Part shown: piece by piece, positions 1 through 7,865 of the stretch
How the letters are laid out: each line of letters starts with the position of its first letter
Position numbering within the stretch: position 1 is the stretch's first letter
DNA from: Bacteroidota bacterium
GTDB taxonomy: Bacteria > Bacteroidota > Bacteroidia > Chitinophagales > Chitinophagaceae
DNA: 19,518 nucleotides
Assembly (NCBI GenBank): GCA_023423285.1
Contig: JAFAFV010000083.1
Coordinates: 1 to 19,518, forward strand
Direction: 5' to 3'
The notes under the pieces: generated by a model
What the model was told of the DNA's origin: nothing
What the model saw: the letters and a program-made list of their open reading frames with translations, nothing else
Database searches by the model: none
Translations under genes and position numbers: made by a program

Positions 1-467
1 CGCAGGTAAGGCGGCCTGAAATCGTAACCCCACTGCGAAATACAGTGTGCTTCATCCACCGCAATAAAATTTACGTCAAGGCCGGGTAGGTATTCTTTGA
101 ACAAAGATGTTTCCAAACGCTCTGGCGATACATATAAAAACTTACAATTGCTGTGCGCTGCCGTTTCTAAAATATTGATCACCTCTTTACGCAGCATGCC
201 CGTGTGTATGGCAAAGGCAGTAATATTTTTTTTGCGCAGGTTATGTACCTGATCGTTCATTAGTGCAATAAGAGGAGAAATAACCAGGCACAAACCGCTT
301 TTGGCAAGGCCAGGCACCTGGTAGCACAACGATTTTCCGCCGCCGGTAGGCATTAGCGCCAGCACATCATTGCCTTCCAGTGCAGCGGTAATAATTTCCA
401 ACTGCAACGGGCGAAACGAATCGAAACCGAAATACTCTTTAAGAATTTGCTCTGATCGCGCACGCAT
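1..467 (-). CDS. recQ: RecQ-family ATP-dependent DNA helicase, N-terminal part (cut by window edge)
   Basis: This is the first 155 residues of a RecQ 3'-5' DNA helicase, an SF2 enzyme of recombinational repair; the gene runs off the left edge, so the zinc-binding, winged-helix and HRDC regions cannot be judged. Visible motifs in order: motif 0 around residues 13-21 (FGFDSFRPLQ), the Walker A loop at about 40-50 (PTGGGKSLCYQ), motif Ia near 62-72 (VISPLIALMND), motif Ib at about 112-117 (YVSPER), and the DEAH box followed by the RecQ aromatic-rich loop at 138-153 (DEAHCISQWGYDFRPP). The start is secure: the codon directly upstream of this ATG is an in-frame TAA. A weak -7-like element (TAATTTTA, minus strand, 474-481) sits six bases before the ATG, so the message may be nearly leaderless. 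It is divergent from carB. Confidence 0.93.
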   Translation of the reverse strand, partial: MRARSEQILKEYFGFDSFRPLQLEIITAALEGNDVLALMPTGGGKSLCYQVPGLAKSGLCLVISPLIALMNDQVHNLRKKNITAFAIHTGMLRKEVINILETAAHSNCKFLYVSPERLETSLFKEYLPGLDVNFIAVDEAHCISQWGYDFRPPYL

Positions 468-602
468 TTATGGTAAAATTACGGCAAGAATAGTTGAAAA
501 AAAATCTCACAATGGCCGTAAACATGCATGGGCGGGCAGTATAGCCCTTTTCGGTTCAGGAAATATTTATAAAAAAACACATCTGCGTTTTTTTCAATGC
601 CG

Positions 603-610
603 TACATTTG
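603..610 (+). promoter_or_regulatory. Putative -7 promoter element of carB
   Basis: TACATTTG matches the Bacteroidota housekeeping -7 consensus TAnnTTTG exactly. Transcription would start near 616-617 and leave a leader of about 33 A/T-rich bases before the ATG at 650. No convincing -33 TTG is visible at the usual distance. The rest of the 468-649 gap holds no gene that I can recognise. Confidence 0.55.
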
Positions 611-649
611 CACGATTTATTTTTTTTCATTCCATCGACAAAATAAAAA

Positions 650-3520
650 ATGCCAAAAGACCCATCCATCCAATCGGTTCTCATTATCGGCTCAGGGCCT
701 ATTATTATTGGCCAGGCCTGCGAGTTTGATTACTCAGGCACACAGGCAGCCCGCAGCCTGCGCGAAGAAGGCATCAAAGTAATTTTGATAAACAGCAACC
801 CTGCCACCATAATGACAGACCCTATGATGGCAGACCGGGTGTACCTGCTGCCATTAACAGTGGATAGCATTGAAAAAATACTGCAGGAAAATGATATTGA
901 TGCTGTGCTGCCAACGATGGGAGGACAAACAGCGCTGAACCTTGCAAAAGAAGCGGAAGACCTGGGCATTTGGAAACAATACGATGTGAGATTAATTGGT
1001 GTGGACATAAGGGCTATTGATAAAGCAGAAGACCGTGAAAAGTTTCGCCAATGGATGCTGAGACTTGGCGTACCGGTTGCAATTGCCAAAACAGCCAATT
1101 CATTTTTAGAAGGAAAAGAGTTTGCGCAGGAGATCGGTTTTCCGCTGGTTATTCGCCCTTCCTTTACACTGGGCGGCACCGGCGGTGGTTTTGTGCACGA
1201 TAAGACCGAACTGGATGAAGCCCTGAACCGCGGATTACAAGCCTCTCCCATACATGAAGTGCTGGTAGAACAAGCTGTGCTGGGTTGGAAGGAATTTGAA
1301 CTGGAACTTTTGCGCGACAGCGCCGACAACGTGTGTATTATTTGTACGGTAGAAAATTTTGACCCGATGGGAGTGCACACAGGAGACTCAATAACTATTG
1401 CGCCCGCCATGACACTGAGCGATTCGGGTATGCAACTGATGCGAAACACAGCCATCATGATGATGCGCGACCTGGGTAATTTTTCTGGTGGTTGCAATGT
1501 ACAGTTTGCCATGAACCCAGCAACTGAAGAGATCATCGCTATTGAAATTAACCCGCGTGTGAGCCGTTCTTCAGCATTGGCATCAAAAGCAACCGGTTAT
1601 CCAATTGCCAAAATTGCCGCTAAGCTGGCCATTGGCTACAATCTTGATGAGTTGGAAAATCAAATTACCAAAACTACCTCTGCCTATTTTGAACCCGCGT
1701 TGGATTATGTGATCGTAAAAATTCCCCGCTGGAACTTTGATAAATTTAAAGGCGCCGACGACACGCTTGGCCTGCAAATGAAAAGCGTGGGCGAAGTAAT
1801 GGGCATTGGCCGCAGCTTTAATGAAGCGGTACAAAAAGCCTGTCAGAGCCTGGAGAATAATGCCATTGGCCTGGGGTACTACGGCAAAAGCATGATGCAA
1901 GCCGAAGACCTGGTGGAATATATGAAAAGGCCGAAATGGGACAGGATCTTTCGTATTAAAGATGCGCTCATGGCTGGTATTTCTAAAGGCACTATTTCAA
2001 AAGCTACCAATGGTATTGATCGCTGGTTTCTTTCAGAAATTGAGAAGTTGTGTGAGATAGAAAAACGCATGGAGCAATATGAGTTAAGTACCTTACCGGC
2101 CGAACTTTTCAGGGAAGCCAAAACCAATGGGTTCAGCGATGCACAGATTAGTGAAATACTGGGACATTACAACGAAGATGAGGTGTACAACAGAAGAAAA
2201 GAACTGGGTATAAACCGTGTGTACAAAATGGTTGACACGTGCAGCGCCGAGTTTGAAGCTAAAACGCCTTATTTCTATTCTACTTTCGAGCGCCCTCTGC
2301 AATCTGTTAACGGAGATGCCGGCATTGTGCAAAATGAATCGGCCATTTCGGCCCGCAGGGCTGATAAAAAAGGGGCCGTAATTGTACTGGGCTCCGGTCC
2401 CAACCGAATTGGACAGGGGATTGAATTTGATTACTGCTGTGTGCACGGCTTGCTGGCCGTGAAAGAAGCCGGCTACGAAGCGATTATGATGAACTGCAAC
2501 CCCGAAACAGTTAGTACGGATTTTGATATGGCTGACAAGCTGTACTTTGAACCGGTTTTCTGGGAGCATGTGCGCGAGTTGATTGAGTTTGAAAAACCGG
2601 TGGGCGTTATTGTTCAACTTGGCGGGCAAACTGCTTTGAAGCTGGCAGAGAAAATAAAAAACATAGGTGTAGATATTATTGGTACCTCTTTCGACAGCAT
2701 GGATATTGCCGAAGACCGCGGCCGGTTTAGTGATATGCTGAAAGAACTGAAAATTCCTTATCCGGATTATGGCACAGCATGGAACGTGGATGAAGCCGTG
2801 GAAGTAGCCAACCGCGTGGGTTATCCTGTGCTGGTGCGCCCGTCGTATGTGCTGGGCGGGCAAAGAATGCGTATTGTGCTAAATGATGAAGAGGTGGAAA
2901 AAGCGGTAGTAAGCTTGTTGAAGCACATTCCCGGTAATAAAATTTTGATTGATCATTTTCTGGACCGTTGCCAGGAAGCCGAAATTGATGCGATTTATGA
3001 TGGTACCGATTTTCATGTGATGGGCGTGATGGAACATATAGAACCGGCTGGTATTCACAGTGGCGACAGCCATGCCATGCTGCCACAGTTCAACCTAAGC
3101 CCTATGGAAGTGACCACCATGGAGTATTATGCTGAGAAAATTGCAAAAGCCCTGAATATAAAAGGTCTGATCAATATTCAGTTTGCAATAAAAGACGGCA
3201 CCGTGTATGTAATAGAAGCCAACCCGCGCGCCAGCCGCACCACACCTTTTATTGCAAAAGCTTACAACATTCCTTATCTCAATATTGCTACAAAGGTCAT
3301 GCTAGGCGCCAGCAAACTCTCTGATTTTACATTTGAGAAAAGGCTGGATGGATTTGCAATTAAAGAACCTGTGTTTAGTTTCAATAAATTCCCACATGTG
3401 AATAAGGAATTAGGTCCTGAAATGAAAAGCACCGGCGAGGCTATCCGCTTTATTAAAGACCTGAGAGATCCCTACTTTAGAAAACTGTATAAAGACAGAA
3501 GTATGTATTTAAGTAAATAA
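650..3520 (+). CDS. carB: Carbamoyl-phosphate synthase large subunit, short form without the MGS-like regulatory domain
   Basis: CarB makes carbamoyl phosphate from bicarbonate, two ATP and ammonia supplied by the CarA glutaminase, feeding pyrimidine and arginine synthesis in the cytoplasm. Two homologous ATP-grasp halves are clear. The first starts at residue 10 (VLIIGSGPIIIGQ) and includes GGQTALNLA and RPSFTLGGTGGGF. A helical oligomerisation segment follows at about 400-550. The second half starts near 573 (VIVLGSGPNRIGQGIEFDY) and includes GGQTALKLA, RPSYVLGGQRMRIV and ANPRASRTTPF. The protein has 956 residues, against about 1073 in E. coli CarB. It stops soon after the conserved GPEMKSTGEAIRF segment, so the C-terminal methylglyoxal-synthase-like domain, which binds ornithine, UMP and IMP in E. 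coli, is missing. Two in-frame ATP-grasp copies and a clean stop argue against truncation. carA is not in the window. The gene is convergent with the transporter, 12 bases apart. Confidence 0.97.
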   Translation: MPKDPSIQSVLIIGSGPIIIGQACEFDYSGTQAARSLREEGIKVILINSNPATIMTDPMMADRVYLLPLTVDSIEKILQENDIDAVLPTMGGQTALNLAKEAEDLGIWKQYDVRLIGVDIRAIDKAEDREKFRQWMLRLGVPVAIAKTANSFLEGKEFAQEIGFPLVIRPSFTLGGTGGGFVHDKTELDEALNRGLQASPIHEVLVEQAVLGWKEFELELLRDSADNVCIICTVENFDPMGVHTGDSITIAPAMTLSDSGMQLMRNTAIMMMRDLGNFSGGCNVQFAMNPATEEIIAIEINPRVSRSSALASKATGYPIAKIAAKLAIGYNLDELENQITKTTSAYFEPALDYVIVKIPRWNFDKFKGADDTLGLQMKSVGEVMGIGRSFNEAVQKACQSLENNAIGLGYYGKSMMQAEDLVEYMKRPKWDRIFRIKDALMAGISKGTISKATNGIDRWFLSEIEKLCEIEKRMEQYELSTLPAELFREAKTNGFSDAQISEILGHYNEDEVYNRRKELGINRVYKMVDTCSAEFEAKTPYFYSTFERPLQSVNGDAGIVQNESAISARRADKKGAVIVLGSGPNRIGQGIEFDYCCVHGLLAVKEAGYEAIMMNCNPETVSTDFDMADKLYFEPVFWEHVRELIEFEKPVGVIVQLGGQTALKLAEKIKNIGVDIIGTSFDSMDIAEDRGRFSDMLKELKIPYPDYGTAWNVDEAVEVANRVGYPVLVRPSYVLGGQRMRIVLNDEEVEKAVVSLLKHIPGNKILIDHFLDRCQEAEIDAIYDGTDFHVMGVMEHIEPAGIHSGDSHAMLPQFNLSPMEVTTMEYYAEKIAKALNIKGLINIQFAIKDGTVYVIEANPRASRTTPFIAKAYNIPYLNIATKVMLGASKLSDFTFEKRLDGFAIKEPVFSFNKFPHVNKELGPEMKSTGEAIRFIKDLRDPYFRKLYKDRSMYLSK

Positions 3521-3532
3521 TTTAACAATGTT

Positions 3533-5098
3533 TCATTCATTGAAATTTCTCTTATTATTATCCAGATAGATCATACCGATGACAAAACACACGCCAGCTA
3601 CTATGATAGGGTACCAAAGCCCCTGTAAATACCACTCTATGTGCCCGGTATTGCGCGCATTAGTTACCAGGTAAGTGGCAACTGCCGGCAGTAGGCCGCC
3701 AAAAATACCATTACCAATATGATAGGGCAATGACATGGAAGTATAGCGGATTCGGATTGGGAACATTTCAACAAGGAAGGCTGCAATTGGCCCGTAAACC
3801 ATCGTTACAAAAATTACCTGTATAAATACCAGGAGAACAAGATGCCAGCGCGTATCGCTGTTCACCGTAATTGTATTATTCACTACAGGCTTTATATCTG
3901 CAGCAGTTGTATGTATAATACTATCCGTTTTTAAAAGGGTACCATCAGCAAATGTAGTAAAGCGCGAGTAGTGAACAATGCTGTCGCCCGCAATATTATC
4001 ATTTGCAAATGCTTTTCGGTGGTCTTTAACACCATCGGTGGCAACCACTTTATCTTTCAGGTTTACACTATGAAACATTTTTGAATAGATGGGCCTATAG
4101 GCAATAATAGCCAGCAGCATCCCTACCATCATGATTGTTTTTCTACCTATTTTATCAGATAACCAGCCAAATAAAACGAAACCCGGCGTAGCCAGAAATA
4201 AAGCTGTAGCCATAAGAGAATCTACCTGTGCAGAATCAATGTTCATCACTTTTTGCATAAAACTCATGGCATAAAATTGCCCGGTGTACCAGATAACGCC
4301 CTGCCCCATTACAGCGCCAAATAATGCCAGCAGCACAAATTTGAAATTGAACTTATTGCCAAAACTTTCTTTTAAAGGATTGGTTGATGTTTTGCCTTCT
4401 TTTTTGGCTTTTGCAAACAGAGGAGATTCTTTCATGTTCTTACGGATCACGTAAGACACACCTACCATTAAAATAGATATCCAGAAAGGAACCCGCCATC
4501 CCCAACTGTCAAATTCTTCAGGCGTAAGTGATGTTTTGGTAACCAGTATCACAATAAGCGATACAAATAAACCGGCCGTGGCCGTGGTTTGTATCCACGA
4601 GGTCCAAAATCCCCGGCGGTGCGGTTCAGCATATTCGGCTACATAAGTTGCAGCCCCACCATACTCGCCACCCAGGGCCAGGCCCTGCAAAAGCCTTAGC
4701 AGCAGCACCAGCACAGGCGCCAGGTAACCAATTGATTCATAACTGGGTACGCACCCGATTAAAAACGTGGCGCCGCCCATTATAAGCAGTGTGACCAGAA
4801 AGGTATATTTTCTGCCTATAATATCTCCCAATCGACCAAAAAACAATGCACCAAAGGGCCTTACTACAAATCCGGCAGCAAATGTGGCGAGTGTTGAAAG
4901 AAATGCAGCCGTTGGATTGTCTGCAGGAAAAAACTTAGTGGCAAGCACGGCAGCAAGGCTGCCAAAAATATAAAAGTCATACCACTCAATTAAAGTTCCC
5001 AGAGATGATGCTGTGATTACACTCCAGATAGTACTGTTCTTTTTTCGCTTTTCTACATGGGCATCGTGCTCGGCCTGCGATTTAAATTTTTGGCTCAT
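3533..5098 (-). CDS. MFS transporter, metabolite:H+ symporter (MHS/ProP-ShiA-like) type, with a large extracytoplasmic insertion
   Basis: A 521-residue inner-membrane secondary transporter. The MHS-family pattern is clear: GTLIEWYDFYIFG in TM1 (about 34-46), RPFGALFFGRLGDIIGRKYT at the TM2-3 loop (80-99), RLLQGLALGGEYGGAATYVAEYA in TM4 (135-157), and the repeat of the cytoplasmic signature GWLSDKIGRKT between TM8 and TM9 (311-321). MHS proteins co-transport organic acids, osmolytes or similar small metabolites with protons; the substrate cannot be read from the sequence. Odd feature: a hydrophilic stretch of about 75 residues (roughly 341-417) between TM9 and TM10, on the periplasmic side by the usual topology, where ProP-like proteins have a short loop. 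The ATG at 5098 gives a basic, soluble N-terminus before TM1. No exact -7 consensus is seen upstream. The gene converges on carB. Confidence 0.92.
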   Translation of the reverse strand: MSQKFKSQAEHDAHVEKRKKNSTIWSVITASSLGTLIEWYDFYIFGSLAAVLATKFFPADNPTAAFLSTLATFAAGFVVRPFGALFFGRLGDIIGRKYTFLVTLLIMGGATFLIGCVPSYESIGYLAPVLVLLLRLLQGLALGGEYGGAATYVAEYAEPHRRGFWTSWIQTTATAGLFVSLIVILVTKTSLTPEEFDSWGWRVPFWISILMVGVSYVIRKNMKESPLFAKAKKEGKTSTNPLKESFGNKFNFKFVLLALFGAVMGQGVIWYTGQFYAMSFMQKVMNIDSAQVDSLMATALFLATPGFVLFGWLSDKIGRKTIMMVGMLLAIIAYRPIYSKMFHSVNLKDKVVATDGVKDHRKAFANDNIAGDSIVHYSRFTTFADGTLLKTDSIIHTTAADIKPVVNNTITVNSDTRWHLVLLVFIQVIFVTMVYGPIAAFLVEMFPIRIRYTSMSLPYHIGNGIFGGLLPAVATYLVTNARNTGHIEWYLQGLWYPIIVAGVCFVIGMIYLDNNKRNFNE

Positions 5099-5142
5099 AA
5101 GTACTTTATGGCGTTGGGTTTAATTTTAAGATATTCGTTTTG

Positions 5143-5176
5143 TTGACAAGAATTAGTTTGCTAATATATAGCTTTT
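5143..5176 (+). promoter_or_regulatory. Possible promoter of the S9 peptidase gene
   Basis: In the 147-base divergent gap 5099-5245, TTGACA at 5143-5148 could serve as a -33/-35 element, and an imperfect -7 element (TATAGCTTTTG, 5167-5177) follows at about 23 bases. It points at the downstream peptidase gene. The -7 match carries an extra base relative to TAnnTTTG, so this is tentative. Confidence 0.3.
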
Positions 5177-5245
5177 GCTCAACTAATTTCCTGCCCTACA
5201 TATTTTTAAATACAAATTTTTAACCTGATTACCCCTATAAATAAT

Positions 5246-7699
5246 ATGAATGAACCGGCCAAAAACCTTATATTTCGTTTTCAAAATTTAATTGCTATGC
5301 TCAAGAGGTGGTTAATTTTAATTATAACTGTATTTATATCTGCTGCAGTTACTGCCCAGGAAAGTGTTCAATACCAAAAGCCTCCCTCAGTGATTGAAAA
5401 GCTCATTCTTGCCACGTTCAATCCTGTGGTAAGGTTTAATGAAAATGGCGACTGGATGCTCATCATGCAGCGCAGTGCCGCGCCAACTGTAGAAGACCTT
5501 GCGCAACCAGAACTTCGGTTGGCAGGCCTACGCATTAATCCGGCCAACTTCAGCCCCAGCAGAACGAATAATTACAACGGCCTCTCTTTTAAAAATTTAA
5601 CAACAGGCAAAGAATTGGCCATCAAAGGCCTTCCTGCCAATTTAAAAGTATTGGATGCCGCCTGGAACCCTGCTGGCAATAAAGTGGCTTTTATACAGGA
5701 AAACCGTACGGCTGTTGACCTTTACACCATAGATACAAAAACGTTAACGGCTTCCAAAATCAATAAAACTCCGCTCAACATCAGTCAGGATATTTATTTC
5801 AGCTGGTTCGATAATGAAACGCTTTTATATTATGGCACCACCGCACTGCCATCTGCAGCGCCTGGGCTGCCAGCCGCACCTGCGGGCCCTGTGGTACAGC
5901 AAAATCTGGGTAAGGTGGCTGCAAGCCGTACCTATCAGGATCTAATCAAAAACAAATATGATGAAGACCTTTACCGCTTTTTTACAAAAGCACAATTGAT
6001 CGCAAATAAAAATGGTGTGGAGCGCAAAATTGGCAATGCAGGTTACTACAACTCTGTTAGCGCATCGCCTGATAAAAAATATTTACTTATACAAAAATTA
6101 GAAGGCACACTTTCTTACCTGGTACCTGCTTATGGGTTTGCATCAATAGTGGAAGTGTGGGATGCAAATGGGAAATTGGTAAATAAGCTGGCATCTGTTC
6201 CTTCTTCTGAACTATCGCCCAGCGGCTTTGATAATGTGCTAAACGCACCCCGCCGCTTTGGCTGGGTAGATACAAAACCTAATACAATTGGATGGATCGT
6301 GCCACTTGACAGCGGCCTGATTAAAAATGAGGTGCCAAACCATGACGCATACATAAGTGTTGCAGCACCCTTCACAGCAAATCCTGATACCATTACCAAG
6401 ACCGCAATGAGGCTTTACAGCGTTAGCTTTATTGATGATGATAAAGCGTTGGTTACACAAGGGTCTTTTTCAAAACAACGCCGCATATGGCAAATGCTTG
6501 CCCTGAAAACAGGCGCGTTAAAAACTTTGAGCGATAGAAGTATTAATGACGCGTATAGCGATCCGGGAACACCTTTTTCTGTTAGAAACCAATATGGCAG
6601 GCAGGTGCCTTTGATTGTTGAAGGTTCAAAATTTGTTATGCGCGGTCAGGGCGCTTCACCCAAGGGCAGCTACCCTTTTGTAAGTACGTTTGATTTTAAC
6701 ACGCTTGAACAAAATAAATTATGGCAAAGCAGCGATCCTAACTATGAAGTTCCGGTAAAACTATTGTCGCACCAACCTGTTCAGTTTGTCACCAGTAAGC
6801 AAAGCAATGTGAATACACCCAACTATTTTATCATTTCTGGTACAGACCAAAGTTCAGCGGCTATCACCACGTTTCCTGATCCTCAACCCGACCTGCGCAA
6901 CCTGAGAATGGAAAAGATCAGGTACAAAAGGCAGGACGGCGTAGACTTAACCGCCAACCTCTATGTTTCTAAAGATTATGACCCTGCCAAACATGGCCGC
7001 CTGCCCGTAGTGATTGTTGCTTACCCGCGTGAATATAAAAGCGCGGCTGATGCGGCACAGGTTCGCGGCAGCCAAAATACTTTTACACTGACGAATTATG
7101 GTAGCTTTGTGCCCTTTGCATTAGTTGGCTATGCCGTAATGGACGCCACCGAGTTCCCGATTGTGGGAGAGGGCGACAAATATCCCAACGACAATTTTAT
7201 GGAACAACTGGAATGGAACGCCAAAGCAGCGATTGATAAAATTGCATCCATGGGAATTGGAGACAGCACCAGGGTGGGCGTGGCAGGGCACAGCTATGGC
7301 GCCTTTATGACGGCAAATTTACTGGCGCATACCAACTTATTTAAAGCAGGCATTGCACGCAGCGGCGCTTACAACCGCACACTTACACCGTTTGGTTTTC
7401 AGAATGAAGAACGCACCTATTGGCAGGCGCCGGAAGTGTATTTCCGCATGAGCCCTTTTAGCTATGCGAATAAGATAAAAACCCCGTTGTTATTGATTCA
7501 CGGCGAAGCCGATAATAACTCAGGGACTTTTCCTATGCAAAGTGAAAGGTTGTTTAACGCGATTAAAGGCCACGGCGGCATTGTAAGGTTTGTACAACTG
7601 CCATTTGAGTCGCACGGGTATGCGGCAAAAGAAAACCTTTTGCACCTGCTTTGGGAAGAACACCAGTGGCTTGAAAAGTATGTGAAGGGAGTAAAATAA
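5246..7699 (+). CDS. Secreted S9-family serine peptidase, glutamyl endopeptidase (CGEP/S9D)-like; probable start at 5297
   Basis: A prolyl-oligopeptidase-superfamily peptidase, 817 residues from 5246. A variable N-terminal beta-propeller region (about 60-545) precedes a C-terminal alpha/beta-hydrolase domain (about 555-815). The nucleophile elbow is GVAGHSYGAF with Ser683, the acid is Asp756 in HGEADNNSG, and the histidine is His790 in ESHGY. The segments IARSGAYNRTLTPFGFQNE and GTFPMQSERLF closely resemble plant chloroplast glutamyl endopeptidase, the basis for the S9D call; family members cleave after Glu. Start choice: from the second ATG (5297) the protein begins MLKRWLILIITVF and runs to AAVTAQ, a standard signal peptide. 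The 17 extra residues of the 5246 start would give an unusually long n-region, so I favour 5297 (800 residues, Ser666, Asp739, His773). The product would be periplasmic or secreted. It stands alone, divergent from the transporter. Confidence 0.9.
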   Translation: MNEPAKNLIFRFQNLIAMLKRWLILIITVFISAAVTAQESVQYQKPPSVIEKLILATFNPVVRFNENGDWMLIMQRSAAPTVEDLAQPELRLAGLRINPANFSPSRTNNYNGLSFKNLTTGKELAIKGLPANLKVLDAAWNPAGNKVAFIQENRTAVDLYTIDTKTLTASKINKTPLNISQDIYFSWFDNETLLYYGTTALPSAAPGLPAAPAGPVVQQNLGKVAASRTYQDLIKNKYDEDLYRFFTKAQLIANKNGVERKIGNAGYYNSVSASPDKKYLLIQKLEGTLSYLVPAYGFASIVEVWDANGKLVNKLASVPSSELSPSGFDNVLNAPRRFGWVDTKPNTIGWIVPLDSGLIKNEVPNHDAYISVAAPFTANPDTITKTAMRLYSVSFIDDDKALVTQGSFSKQRRIWQMLALKTGALKTLSDRSINDAYSDPGTPFSVRNQYGRQVPLIVEGSKFVMRGQGASPKGSYPFVSTFDFNTLEQNKLWQSSDPNYEVPVKLLSHQPVQFVTSKQSNVNTPNYFIISGTDQSSAAITTFPDPQPDLRNLRMEKIRYKRQDGVDLTANLYVSKDYDPAKHGRLPVVIVAYPREYKSAADAAQVRGSQNTFTLTNYGSFVPFALVGYAVMDATEFPIVGEGDKYPNDNFMEQLEWNAKAAIDKIASMGIGDSTRVGVAGHSYGAFMTANLLAHTNLFKAGIARSGAYNRTLTPFGFQNEERTYWQAPEVYFRMSPFSYANKIKTPLLLIHGEADNNSGTFPMQSERLFNAIKGHGGIVRFVQLPFESHGYAAKENLLHLLWEEHQWLEKYVKGVK

Positions 7700-7776
7700 A
7701 CTTGCGGCGAAAGATAAAAAACAGTTAGAAGAGGTTGTCTCGAAAATTATCAGTCTCTTAAAATTTTTTTTCAAAG

Positions 7777-7800
7777 GCAACTCTCCTAAAGGAGACTTGC
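7777..7800. repeat. Hairpin-forming palindrome in intergenic region
   Basis: Two 10-base arms (GCAACTCTCC and GGAGACTTGC) form a stem with one mismatch around the loop TAAA. A run of eight T lies just upstream (7765-7772) and there is no T-tract on the downstream side, so it is not a standard plus-strand terminator. The CTCCTAAAGGAG core with flanking TCAAAGG resembles palindromic intergenic elements that I recall as dispersed in some Bacteroidota genomes; this is an impression, not a search result. Confidence 0.5.
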
Positions 7801-7827
7801 AGTAAGCTATTGATAGAGCACTTACAG

Positions 7828-7859
7828 AAAATACGCTTTAAAATTTTAAGGTGTATTTT
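7828..7859. terminator. Probable bidirectional intrinsic terminator between two convergent genes
   Basis: A nearly perfect 32-base palindrome runs from AAAATACGC to GTGTATTTT around a TTAAAATTTTAA centre, with only G-U type imperfections. On the plus strand it ends in TTTTTT (7856-7861); on the minus strand it ends in AAAATA read as TATTTTCTG. It sits between the peptidase end (7699) and the mqnC end (7866), where a shared terminator is expected. The stem is A/T-rich, which lowers certainty. Confidence 0.6.
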
Positions 7860-7865
7860 TTATAT

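Noticed and set aside
534..551. Small hairpin GGGC-AGTATA-GCCC followed by TTTT upstream of carB
   Set aside because: A four-base stem is too weak for a terminator, and no plus-strand gene ends upstream of it.
730..1536. Long antisense reading frames inside carB (for example 268 codons on the minus strand)
   Set aside because: They are mirror frames of a well-conserved gene, are rich in Ser/Cys/Pro low-complexity sequence, and show no domain.
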